Assembly: GCA_036258195.1 (NCBI GenBank)
Contig: DATAED010000196.1
Coordinates: 1 to 20,262, forward strand
Origin: JAKAIY01 sp036258195
Lineage (GTDB): Bacteria > Chloroflexota > Ktedonobacteria > Ktedonobacterales > JADMIN01
DNA: 20,262 nucleotides
Direction: 5' to 3'
Position numbers and translations under genes: made by a program
Shown: positions 8,404 through 15,573 of the stretch, in pieces
Numbering within the stretch: position 1 is the first letter of the stretch
Layout of the letters: each line of letters begins with the position of its first letter
The notes under the pieces: generated by a model
What the model saw: the letters and a program-made list of their open reading frames with translations, nothing else
Told to the model about the DNA's origin: nothing
Database searches by the model: none

Positions 8404-9363
8404 TCAAGGCCGAGAGCGCTCCATCTGCCCCGCCGAGGGGTTGAGCAGCGTCGTCGTCAGCAGATCGAGCGCGGTCTCCAGGTCGTTGTTGTTCAGCTCC
8501 CAGCACCCCGCCGCGGCGCCTGCGACCGTCGCCGCCAGCCGCGCCGCTGAAGCCGTCGAAGCTGTGTGAATAGTCGCCCCGAAGAGCGCGCCCGCCGCCT
8601 GCGCCTGCGACAGCGGCGTCAGGCGGGTGGACTGCGTGGTGTCGCGCCCGATCACCACAATCCAGGTCGGCGCATCGCCTGCGCGCGCCCAGTGGCGCGG
8701 TCGGGCGTAATCTGGCAGCGCGAGCGTCGGCCAGGTCAGCGCCGAAGCGCTCGCCGCCCACACGCCATCCATCGCCGCTACATGAAAACAACGTGGAAAT
8801 GGCGCGAGCGTGCCGGTCTGTGGGTCGAGCAGCGTCAAATCATCCGCCAGAGGGAGCCATCCACGCCGCGCCAGCGCCGTCGTCAGGGTCGACTTGCCCG
8901 CGCCCGACGCGCCGATCAGCAGCAGCGCGCGCCCCTCCCATGCGAGCGAGGCGGCATGCCAGGCCAGCCAGTCGCGCGCCAGCTCGACTGAGCGCGACAC
9001 GACCTCCCACTCCAGCCGCCGGAGCAGGCGGTCATAGACGCCCGTGCGAAAGACCTGCTCGTCGTCCGCCCATGCCGCCCACTCGCCGATCTCCTCGCCT
9101 GACTCTCCGCCTGCGTCATTTTCCAGCGCCGCCTCGTCACGGTCGGGCGCCCCATCAGACGCGGCGGCAGGCGACCATCGCAGCGCGATCTCGACCTCGG
9201 CGCGGGCGGGGAATGGCTCACCCTCCGCCACAACGAAAGGGCGCAGCAGGGCGAACATATCCGCTCTGATGCGCAATGACAGACCATCTATGCGCGCTGT
9301 CACGCCTGCGATGCGCAGACGCAACGTCGCAAGGTGGGAGACCGGGAGCCGTGATAGGCTCAT
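8404..9363 (-). CDS. HprK-related P-loop kinase (HPr-rel-A type)
   Basis: This 319-residue protein starts at ATG 9363, overlapping the PqqD-like stop codon as ATGA, so translation is probably coupled. The C-terminal half is the HPr kinase-like fold: the strand AWEGRALLLIG leads into Walker A GASGAGKSTLTTAL (151-164), then LADDLTLLD (172-180) with the paired acidic residues typical of HprK/PEP carboxykinase-like kinases, and FPRCFHV further on. The N-terminal 120 residues match the divergent, non-catalytic domain of HprK-related proteins. The substrate is not HPr as far as can be seen, since no PTS gene is present. In such gene sets, homologues sit beside PqqD-like and nucleotidyltransferase genes. 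One branch (the kinase of the paeninodin lasso peptide) phosphorylates a peptide serine. A protein or peptide target is therefore plausible here, but unproven. Confidence 0.85.
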   Translation of the reverse strand: MSLSRLPVSHLATLRLRIAGVTARIDGLSLRIRADMFALLRPFVVAEGEPFPARAEVEIALRWSPAAASDGAPDRDEAALENDAGGESGEEIGEWAAWADDEQVFRTGVYDRLLRRLEWEVVSRSVELARDWLAWHAASLAWEGRALLLIGASGAGKSTLTTALARRGWLPLADDLTLLDPQTGTLAPFPRCFHVAAMDGVWAASASALTWPTLALPDYARPRHWARAGDAPTWIVVIGRDTTQSTRLTPLSQAQAAGALFGATIHTASTASAARLAATVAGAAAGCWELNNNDLETALDLLTTTLLNPSAGQMERSRP

Positions 9364-9686
9364 GGCGCTCCTTCCTGCGGCTGCCCTGTGGCATCACATG
9401 TCAGTGACGCGGCATCGGGGAGCAAGAGGCCCTCCGCCGCGAACATCGCCAGCAGCTCGTTGACGCGCTCCGCCGTCTCGGGATGATCGGGGAGCAGCGC
9501 GCCCACTTCCGCCGCGATGACCTCCTGCGTGGTCGTCCCATCGCAGTAATCCCAGATCAGCGCGCCAAGTTGATCGAGCGCGTATCCCGCTTCTCGCGTG
9601 GGGTCGAAAAGGAAACACGTCCCATCGGGAACGATGTACGCCTCGATCTCTGGGCGCGCCGTGGGCGGACGACTGATCGAACGCAT
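9360..9686 (-). CDS. PqqD-like peptide-binding protein (HPr-rel-A type)
   Basis: This 108-residue protein has the PqqD family pattern: a β-strand start (IVPDGTCFLFDP), then ALDQLGALIWDYCDGTTTQEVIAAEV, which matches the LN-x-tGa-xIW-x-DG-xxT-xxEI core, and a C-terminal helix ending LLAMFAAEGLLLPD. PqqD proteins are small winged-helix-like chaperones that hold the leader of a peptide for a modifying enzyme. The start at 9686 is the only start codon in this frame after an upstream stop at 9720-9722. The site before it is weak (only CGAG), which suggests low or coupled translation. The stop overlaps the start of the HprK-related kinase, so the two proteins are probably made together. No leader peptide has been identified. 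The nearest upstream gene is the Tat-exported protein. Confidence 0.8.
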   Translation of the reverse strand: MRSISRPPTARPEIEAYIVPDGTCFLFDPTREAGYALDQLGALIWDYCDGTTTQEVIAAEVGALLPDHPETAERVNELLAMFAAEGLLLPDAASLTCDATGQPQEGAP

Positions 9687-9723
9687 AGCTCGCGTAGCTA
9701 CCCAATCACTCGCGCAATCTCAG

Positions 9724-9787
9724 GCTGGCCAAAAATCGCCAGCGGATTTTCCCCCAGGCGCGTTGCCCACCAGCCACGCTGGTGGGC
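9724..9787. terminator. Two hairpins between the Tat-exported protein and PqqD-like genes
   Basis: GCCCACCAGC (9765-9774) pairs perfectly with GCTGGTGGGC (9778-9787) over a 3-nt loop. GCTGGC (9724-9729) pairs with GCCAGC (9738-9743) over an 8-nt loop that is T-rich on the minus strand. Both lie in the 158-bp gap after the stop of the exported-protein gene. They may end or attenuate its transcript before the PqqD-like gene. No terminal T-tract is present. Confidence 0.4.
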
Positions 9788-9844
9788 CGATATGGTGTGA
9801 AAGCGCCTCAACGGCGCCCCAACGCTTCAGTGATTATGCGCTGG

Positions 9845-10495
9845 CTAGGTGAACGAGATTTGCGGCGCTGTCGCCGAGTCCACCAGAGTGCCACCTGTAC
9901 CCGTTCCCTGATAGAGTTTCGCAGTCAGGGTATCAGTGCCCGATGTCACGGTGGGGGTCAGGTGCAACTGTAACAGCACATCACCATCTGACGGCGTCGT
10001 GAAGGTGACCGTCAGCGTTTTCTGCTTGACCAACGCGGTAGTTGAATCGGGCAGCGATGGCGGGTTGCAGTCAAAGCTGGAGTCGCCGCCCGGGTAGTTG
10101 TAAATGAAGACGTTGTTGCCGCTTGACTGGTAGTCTACCTTGCCATCGGGAATCGTGGGCGACACGTCAATGGTGTAAGTGCCAGCAGGCACGGCATTGA
10201 ATTTGGCCCAAAAGTAGATACTGTCATGGAACGACGTCTGCTCGTTGTCCGACGAGTCTGTCGTGCAGGCCTTACCGGTCACGCCGCTGAGGGAATCGGT
10301 CAGCGCGAGGTACTTCTTCAGGCCAGTATGATGCCCGGTCAGCGTCAGCGTCGCGGCGCCCACGCCGCTGACGGCCACCGCCGCCGCTGAGCCGACCACT
10401 GCCGCCTTGAGGAACGTCCTCCGGCTGCTGCCTTCGGGATGCTGCTCATTCTGTGATTCGTTATCCGGGGTTGTGTTGCTGTCGAACTCGTCCAT
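9845..10495 (-). CDS. Tat-exported protein of unknown function
   Basis: This 216-residue protein starts at ATG 10495, with a strong GGGAGG ribosome site about 10 nt upstream. The N-terminal region is acidic and polar for 20 residues, then SRRTFLK (24-30) and a hydrophobic, alanine-rich segment to about residue 50. That is a twin-arginine (Tat) export signal, with cleavage likely near residues 47-48. The mature part is rich in Ser, Thr, Gly and Asp, has two cysteines (Cys77, Cys143) that could form a disulfide, and alternates in a way that suggests a β-sandwich. I do not recognise the family. The C-terminus (PQISFT) has no sorting tail such as PEP-CTERM. Its GC content, about 53-58% in the rows I counted, is lower than that of its neighbours. 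Its place between the nucleotidyltransferase and the PqqD-like/kinase pair makes it a candidate substrate or partner, which is inference. Confidence 0.8.
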   Translation of the reverse strand: MDEFDSNTTPDNESQNEQHPEGSSRRTFLKAAVVGSAAAVAVSGVGAATLTLTGHHTGLKKYLALTDSLSGVTGKACTTDSSDNEQTSFHDSIYFWAKFNAVPAGTYTIDVSPTIPDGKVDYQSSGNNVFIYNYPGGDSSFDCNPPSLPDSTTALVKQKTLTVTFTTPSDGDVLLQLHLTPTVTSGTDTLTAKLYQGTGTGGTLVDSATAPQISFT

Positions 10496-10861
10496 TGCGA
10501 GTCGCCCTCCCTACAGATGCCCCACCCAGCGATGGTTTGCTGGCGTGCGCCGCCCCACAAGAGGCAGTCTGGCGACACGAGCAGCCGTCGCTGTTTCACT
10601 CCAATGCCAGCGAACTCGCGCGACCGAGCGCTGGCTCCAGCAAAAATTTTGATGTGACACGCAGCGCTCCGCTGGCGCCCAATGCGCCAGCATGGCCTGC
10701 GCGTGATCAACTACTCATCGACGCCCAGTGGCGCCGAGCAAACTGCGCGCTCTGCTTCCTCTACCCCCGCACATATCCCCTGCGCCGCGCTCGGCGACTG
10801 TTCCGTCAAACAGGCGTCGAGCGACAAGTGAGGTCTGGCGCGTGGCAGAACGCCGTCATGC

Positions 10862-10882
10862 CTGATGCGACACGCGCATCAG
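10862..10882. other. 8-bp perfect inverted repeat (hairpin)
   Basis: CTGATGCG (10862-10869) pairs with CGCATCAG (10875-10882) over a 5-nt loop. It lies in the upstream region of the Tat-exported protein gene, about 370 bp before its start. It could be an operator or an RNA hairpin in a long leader. Confidence 0.3.
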
Positions 10883-10951
10883 CGGAACATTACCAAACGA
10901 CCGACATGGTTCGCGCTTGATGATCCCCCACCCTGGAACCTCTCCCTGCGC

Positions 10952-10971
10952 CAGCTAGCTGAACATGTTCA
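10952..10971. promoter_or_regulatory. Two adjoining palindromes, possible operator
   Basis: CAGCTAGCTG (10952-10961) and TGAACATGTTCA (10960-10971) are perfect palindromes that share two bases. The second resembles the symmetric site of a dimeric helix-turn-helix regulator. It is not a LexA box, because the spacing between GAAC and GTTC is 2 and not 4. Confidence 0.3.
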
Positions 10972-11034
10972 CCGAATACGCTTGGTTACATCCAGTGGAA
11001 ACGCAGACAATCCGCTTCCGTTAGGGGCCGTTAA

Positions 11035-11050
11035 TGTGACGGCCATCACA
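11035..11050. promoter_or_regulatory. Crp/Fnr-family binding site (TGTGA-N6-TCACA)
   Basis: The bases match both half sites of the Crp consensus exactly with the correct 6-bp spacer, and flanking A/T bases agree partly. It lies about 540 bp upstream of the Tat-exported protein start and about 190 bp after the nucleotidyltransferase stop. If used, it would tie this group to a cyclic-nucleotide or redox-responsive regulator. No such regulator gene is in the window. Confidence 0.45.
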
Positions 11051-11052
11051 CT

Positions 11053-11075
11053 TCGCTCGCTCGTTCAGCGAGCGA
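11053..11075 (-). terminator. 9-bp perfect hairpin after the nucleotidyltransferase gene
   Basis: TCGCTCGCT (11053-11061) pairs with AGCGAGCGA (11067-11075) over a 5-nt loop. It is about 165 bp downstream of the last gene of the polysaccharide operon and only 2 bp from the Crp-like site. It may end that transcript, but no T-tract follows. Confidence 0.3.
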
Positions 11076-11241
11076 TCTGCGGCATACGCGCAGTGTACGA
11101 CCAATCCAAGCAGTGAGTGAAGGCGATGTGTATCACAGTAAGAGGCTATTTTTTCAGTGATTCTACTGAGGCCCATAGGTCATAGCCCGTTCTTCCATGT
11201 GAGGCGCGAGTCGCACTGGCGGGGTCGTTTCCAAGCAACTT

Positions 11242-12396
11242 CTAAGGTCGCGAGCGCCGCCAGGCATGCGCGAATCCCGGCAGGCGACGCATGAGCGCGG
11301 CGCCTCCGCTGCGCAGCAGCAGCAGCCGCTCGACCGGACGATCCAGCGCCTGCGTCTGCGCGAGGAACCGCCGTGGATCAGCCATGGTGATCTGCGCCGC
11401 GCGCCATGCCTGCCGCTCTGGTCGTGTCAGGGCGGCGGCCCGCAGTCGCGCCAGCGCCCAGGGCGGAGCAGGCGCATCGAGCAGCGTTACCGCGCGCTGC
11501 AGCGTGATGACTAGCGGAGCCGCGGCCCGCCACGCAATGCTGTCATCCACCAGCCGCTCCCAGTCCACCTCGGCGCCGCGCGCCCGCAGCAACTCGGCGA
11601 CATCCACCAGCCAGATGAGGCGGCTGGCCCCGTGCAGCGCGGCATAGTGCAGGCTGAGATAGCGCAGCTCATCCTCCAGCGCGAGGGTCAGCGTGGCGAC
11701 GCCATGCAGCGTCGCTGGCCGGGCGCGGCGCCAGATTGCGGCATCCGCAAAGGCACGCCGATATGCGGGCAGGCGGCACAGCGTGAGATGCGCTTCGAGC
11801 AGCAGGCCATCCGCTGAGAGGAACTGCGCCTCGCGGAAGCGCAGCGCGTGGCCGCCCAGCGGATCGCCCCGGCGGGCCAGCGGCGCGAACCCGGCCGCCT
11901 GCGCCACGGCTGCCCAGCGCGCGAACTCGCCAGGGCGCACCAGCAGATCGATGTCGGTCACGGGACGCAGGCGCAGATCGTCGCCATAGGCCCGCCGCGC
12001 CAGCCCCACGCCCTTCAGCGGGATGACCGCCACGCCCGCCGCCGCGAGCTGTGGCAGCAGCCGTTCGAGGCGCAGCTCCAGCGTGCGCGCCTGCACGACG
12101 ATGGCCCCGAAGCGCTCGCGCAGGCGCTCCACCACGAGCGCGGGCAGCGTGGGGAGCAGGCCAGCGGCGGCCACCTGGGTGAAGAGCAGATTCTCCACGC
12201 CGTCGCGGCGGGCCTGCGCCGCCAGCCGCTCCCAGCCGTCGGCGTCGAGCGTGTCGCCGAGCGCGCGAATCTCGGCCAGCGTCGCTGCGGTGGGCGCGAC
12301 CCGTGCGCAGCGCCACAGCAACCGCTGCTCCACCGCCGCGCCATCCAGCGATGGCTCCAGCAAGCTCGCTAGCGTGGGCGGCGCGGGCGAGGTCAT
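11242..12396 (-). CDS. Nucleotidyltransferase family protein (NTP_transf_5 type)
   Basis: This 384-residue protein starts at ATG 12396, overlapping the DUF4012 stop as ATGA. A longer open frame reaches upstream to 12711, but those residues have no family character. The core is IPLKGVGLARRAYGD followed by LRPVTDIDLLVRPGEF, where Asp148 and Asp150 are the metal-binding pair of the nucleotidyltransferase fold. Later come EAHLTL and LHYAALHGASRLIWLVDVAEL, the His-rich helix typical of this family. Members occur with PqqD-like and HprK-related genes (HPr-rel-A) and in exopolysaccharide loci, but their substrate is not established. The protein is presumably cytoplasmic, as it has no signal or membrane helix. 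It is the last gene of the operon that begins with the fusion protein. Confidence 0.85.
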   Translation of the reverse strand: MTSPAPPTLASLLEPSLDGAAVEQRLLWRCARVAPTAATLAEIRALGDTLDADGWERLAAQARRDGVENLLFTQVAAAGLLPTLPALVVERLRERFGAIVVQARTLELRLERLLPQLAAAGVAVIPLKGVGLARRAYGDDLRLRPVTDIDLLVRPGEFARWAAVAQAAGFAPLARRGDPLGGHALRFREAQFLSADGLLLEAHLTLCRLPAYRRAFADAAIWRRARPATLHGVATLTLALEDELRYLSLHYAALHGASRLIWLVDVAELLRARGAEVDWERLVDDSIAWRAAAPLVITLQRAVTLLDAPAPPWALARLRAAALTRPERQAWRAAQITMADPRRFLAQTQALDRPVERLLLLRSGGAALMRRLPGFAHAWRRSRP

Positions 12397-14393
12397 GGCT
12401 GCACCTGCGCGCTGAGGGTCGTATTGACCAGCAGCGGACTGGCGCTCCAGGTGAGGGCGCCTTGCTGCGCCTGGAGCGCGGAGCCCTGCGCAATGAGGGT
12501 CTGGCCGCTGGGCGGCGTCAGCGTGACGCTGGTGGTCACCTGCGCGCCCGCCTGCCGCTGAATCAGCAGCCGATACGTGCTCAGTTTGCCCGCCGTGAAG
12601 GCGTTGGGAACTGTCCAGGAGAACGTCAGCGACACCTTCTGGCCGCGCTGCACCCGTAGCTGGCAGCCGACCACCGTGTGGTACGACTGGGTGGTTCTGC
12701 CAAGGATGCACGGCCCCATGCCGATGATACCGCCGACTGATTCTGGCACGATGACGCGCACAAAGTCATCGTAGACGCGCTGCTGCGTGTAGCTATGCTG
12801 CACGATAGCGTAGTTGTACGTCACCGTCAGCGTGTGTCTGGCCGCGCCAGAGGCGTCGAGCGCGACCACGTCGCTGGCGGTCTCGCGCATATCCGAATTC
12901 GCATACGAGCCACCGTCATTCTCATCGACCAGCATCAGATTGTCGTAGGCGGGCGCGAGCACCTGCCCGCCAGCCCCCGCCTGCTGGAGCGCCTGCTCCA
13001 GCCGCGTATCGCTGGCGAAGACCTGGATGTCTTTGGTCGTGAAGGCGTTCATCAGCAGCTTGCCGAGCTTGCCAAGCTGGCTGCCGCTCAGCTTGGTGAC
13101 CTGCGCCATCAGCGCCTGCGAGAGCAGCACATCGAAGGCCTTGGCGACGGATGTGCCGAGCGCTTTGTAGTTGATGCCCAGCCTGGTCGTGATATCGGCG
13201 TTCTGGTGATAGTAGTGGATGGTCGAGTTCAGGTTGTCCGCCGTGACGGTGACATGAAACTGTGGCACGGTGAGCGGGCCTGTCACCCGCATGATGTCCT
13301 CGATGATAGCCGGGGTGATGGCGACGACCATGTCGACGCGCGTGCCGGTGATCTGCTGGTAGAGCGAGGCGGCCAGCCCGGCGGAGGTCGAAAAGTCTGG
13401 ATTAAGGTTCGAGTCGCGCAGGCCAAACTCGCCCTGCGCCAGCGGAAACCAGCTATATCCCGGCGGAAGCGCGCGCTTCGGGCAGACGCCGTTGGGGCAG
13501 TCGAGCGTGTAGATGTCGTGCAGATGGATCCCCGACGTCACCAACCCGCCCGCGAGCGTGATCTGCGCATAGTTGCCCAGAAAGCCACCCGTCGCACGCA
13601 GCTCGTCCGTATCCATGTTGAAGAGCAGGATGTGGAACTGCTGCGTCAACCCCAGCGCGGCGGGACTCCAGTCGAGCGCGGCGCTCGCCATAGTGATGCC
13701 CACCGTCACCATCGGCGCATACTTATCGAAGGCCGTCAGCAGCTTGGGCAGCCGCGGATCACCCAACGCGCTGAGCGCGCCCGGCGAGATGACCTGCCGA
13801 TCGGCCTGCGCCGCCGCCCAGTCACCCGCGATGATGGCAAGCGCCTGCTGCCCGTGCGTCACATCCTCCAGCGTCATCGGGCGACCAGTGGCGGCGGAGG
13901 CGCTGTGGGTCACGCTTCCCACCAGCGCGGTCAGCGCCGGGGAGAGCGCCTGCTCCGCATGCAGGCCCGCCAGCGCCGCGCCGACCACATTGCGCCCCAG
14001 GCTGAGCGTGTGCCAGATGGACGCCTCTGGCTCGACAGCGCTCACACCACCAAATGGCAGCAGCGACTGCAATTGCGCCAGATCACGATCCACCGCCGTC
14101 AGGTCAGCCTGCGCTTGCCCCAGCCCGGCGGCGGTGAAGAGCTTGCCGGCGGCGTTGAGCGCCTGCAAATCCGCGATGCGTACATTGAGATCGGCGCGCG
14201 CGGTCTTCTGCACATGGTAGGCGCTGTAGCCCCACACCGCGCCATACGCCACCATATTGATCAGCAGAATGGCGATGAAGATGATGACGCCAATAGCGCG
14301 TGGGGTCAGGCGCAGCCTCGCGCGCCACCCACCCAGCGTCACGCGCGTTACGCTCGTCTGCTCGTCTAGCCCTACCTGATACGCTTGCTTCAT
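12393..14393 (-). CDS. DUF4012 membrane-anchored extracytoplasmic protein
   Basis: This 666-residue protein starts at ATG 14393, with GAGG 8 nt upstream. The open frame continues 70 residues further, but that part is arginine-rich shadow sequence overlapping the preceding gene. A cytoplasmic N-terminus of about 32 residues is followed by one membrane helix (about 33-60), and the rest is probably outside the membrane. Residues 253-298 hold the DUF4012 signature: FHILLFNMDTDELRATGGFLG, then GNYAQITLAGG and IHLHDIYTLD. DUF4012 proteins occur often in polysaccharide loci of Gram-positive bacteria and Chloroflexota, and their activity is not established. A role in placing or attaching the glycan at the surface is inference from context. 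It lies 22 bp after the GT4 gene and overlaps the nucleotidyltransferase gene by 4 bp. Confidence 0.85.
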   Translation of the reverse strand: MKQAYQVGLDEQTSVTRVTLGGWRARLRLTPRAIGVIIFIAILLINMVAYGAVWGYSAYHVQKTARADLNVRIADLQALNAAGKLFTAAGLGQAQADLTAVDRDLAQLQSLLPFGGVSAVEPEASIWHTLSLGRNVVGAALAGLHAEQALSPALTALVGSVTHSASAATGRPMTLEDVTHGQQALAIIAGDWAAAQADRQVISPGALSALGDPRLPKLLTAFDKYAPMVTVGITMASAALDWSPAALGLTQQFHILLFNMDTDELRATGGFLGNYAQITLAGGLVTSGIHLHDIYTLDCPNGVCPKRALPPGYSWFPLAQGEFGLRDSNLNPDFSTSAGLAASLYQQITGTRVDMVVAITPAIIEDIMRVTGPLTVPQFHVTVTADNLNSTIHYYHQNADITTRLGINYKALGTSVAKAFDVLLSQALMAQVTKLSGSQLGKLGKLLMNAFTTKDIQVFASDTRLEQALQQAGAGGQVLAPAYDNLMLVDENDGGSYANSDMRETASDVVALDASGAARHTLTVTYNYAIVQHSYTQQRVYDDFVRVIVPESVGGIIGMGPCILGRTTQSYHTVVGCQLRVQRGQKVSLTFSWTVPNAFTAGKLSTYRLLIQRQAGAQVTTSVTLTPPSGQTLIAQGSALQAQQGALTWSASPLLVNTTLSAQVQP

Positions 14394-14415
14394 CTCGGCG
14401 TCCTCACCTGCTGCC

Positions 14416-15573
14416 CTATCTGCTGCCCGCGCTCTGCCGGGCTGGTTGCGCATTGCGAGCACACAGCGCATCGTAGAGCGCCGCGCACGCCTGCTGTGTC
14501 TGCTGGATGTCGTACCGCGCTGCCTGCGCTGGCCCCGCGCGCCCGAATCGCTCGCGCAGGGCTGGCTCGCGGAGCAGCCGCACGATGGCGCTCGCCATCG
14601 CATCGGCGTCGCGCGCTGGGATCAGACCTGCGTCGAGCTGTGGCCCCAGCGCCTCACGCGCGCCGCCCACATCTGTCGCCGCCACTGGCAAGCCTGCCGC
14701 CAGCGCCTCCAGCAGAGTCAGCGGCAGCCCCTCCCAGAGGGACGGCAGGGCGATCACTGCACAGCGCGCCAGCGCGCTCCACGGCTGCGCGAGCGCGCCG
14801 ACAAAGTGGATGCGCTCCTCCAGCCCAGCCGCGCGGCTCTGCGCTTCGAGCGCGGCCCGCTCCGGGCCATCGCCCACGATGACGAAGCGCGCCGATGGCT
14901 CCGCCGCAATCACGCCGGGCGCGGCGGCGATCAGGTAGCGCATGCCCTTCTGCGGGATCAGCCGCCCCACGCTGCCGATGAGCGTGGCATCGGTGGGAGA
15001 GCCAACAGCCTGGCCGCGCACGCTGGCGAGGTCGATGCCGTAGTGGCGCACGGCCACAGCGCGACGCTGGCGGCCACGCAGCTGCTCGGCGAAGCGCGCG
15101 TTGCGCTCGCACGAGGTCGTCATGGCGGTGGCGCGGCGACACAGATACGCCTCCAGCGCCAGCCACGGCGCCCGCAGCGGCCCGCGCCGCGCCTCGAACG
15201 AGAAGAGATGCTCGCTATAGAGCAGCGGCGGGGCGCCGTGGGCGGGCAGGCAGCGCGAGACGAACCACGCCGCCCGCGTGCCGTGCGCATGAATCAGGGC
15301 AGGCCGCAGGCGGACGATGAGCGCGCGCAGGCGCCGCAGCGTCGCGCCGTCCACCCGGCTGCTCAGCAGAGGCAGCGGCAGATAGGTGACGCCATGAGCG
15401 GTGGCCCAGGCGCTCACCTCGGCGGATGCGGGCGCCACCAGCGTCGCCCGGTAGCGCTCCGGATCCAGCGCGCCCAGCAGATCGAGCGCGACCCGTGCGC
15501 CGCCGCCCTCGCTATTGCCTACCACCACCAGCGCCTGCGCAGGGGCTGCGCTTCCAGCGATCAGGGGAGTCAT
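14416..15573 (-). CDS. GT4-family glycosyltransferase
   Basis: This 385-residue protein is of normal length for the family. It starts at ATG 15573, overlapping the stop of the upstream fusion gene as ATGA. The N-terminal Rossmann half has EGGGARVALDLL (22-33, the glycine-rich loop) and PALIHAHGTRAAWF. The C-terminal half has IGSVGRLIPQKGMRYLI (nucleotide-sugar binding), VIVGDGPERAALE and the EX7E motif EGLPLTLLE (Glu281, Glu289), followed by AAGLPVAATDVGG. GT4 enzymes are retaining transferases acting in the cytoplasm on membrane acceptors. It would add a sugar to the lipid-linked repeat unit, though which sugar cannot be told. It is distinct from the GT4 domain built into the fusion protein, so the locus has at least two such transferases. 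Confidence 0.92.
   Translation of the reverse strand: MTPLIAGSAAPAQALVVVGNSEGGGARVALDLLGALDPERYRATLVAPASAEVSAWATAHGVTYLPLPLLSSRVDGATLRRLRALIVRLRPALIHAHGTRAAWFVSRCLPAHGAPPLLYSEHLFSFEARRGPLRAPWLALEAYLCRRATAMTTSCERNARFAEQLRGRQRRAVAVRHYGIDLASVRGQAVGSPTDATLIGSVGRLIPQKGMRYLIAAAPGVIAAEPSARFVIVGDGPERAALEAQSRAAGLEERIHFVGALAQPWSALARCAVIALPSLWEGLPLTLLEALAAGLPVAATDVGGAREALGPQLDAGLIPARDADAMASAIVRLLREPALRERFGRAGPAQAARYDIQQTQQACAALYDALCARNAQPARQSAGSR

Larger units (their letters stand above)
10496..11241. other. 746-bp intergenic region with several palindromes
   Basis: No convincing gene lies here on either strand. The open frames present match nothing I know and lack good ribosome sites. GC is lower than in the genes (about 43% in the row 11101-11160). 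It holds a Crp/Fnr-like site, two hairpins and two adjoining palindromes, listed separately. It probably contains the promoter and a long leader of the Tat-exported protein gene, though no clear -35/-10 pair could be picked. A small RNA cannot be excluded. Confidence 0.5.

Noticed and set aside
9845..10495. PEP-CTERM/exosortase substrate
   Set aside because: The protein has a Tat signal, but its C-terminus has no PEP motif, membrane helix or basic tail, and no exosortase gene is in the window.
10345..10710. Minus-strand open frame of 121 codons overlapping the Tat-exported gene
   Set aside because: It is out of frame with a gene that has a strong ribosome site and Tat signal, and its product is arginine-rich without any motif.
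10960..10971. LexA (SOS) box
   Set aside because: GAAC and GTTC are separated by 2 bp, whereas the Gram-positive type LexA site needs 4.
10865..11116. Plus-strand open frame of 83 codons in the intergenic region
   Set aside because: There is no recognisable family, no good ribosome site, and the frame runs through the palindromes and the Crp-like site.
8404..12396. Lasso peptide biosynthesis cluster
   Set aside because: A PqqD-like protein, HprK-like kinase and nucleotidyltransferase can occur in such clusters, but no asparagine-synthetase-like cyclase, transglutaminase-like protease or short precursor was found.
12397..12711. Upstream extension of the nucleotidyltransferase frame
   Set aside because: It lies wholly inside the DUF4012 gene in another frame and lacks family sequence, and the ATG at 12396 gives a normal ATGA junction.
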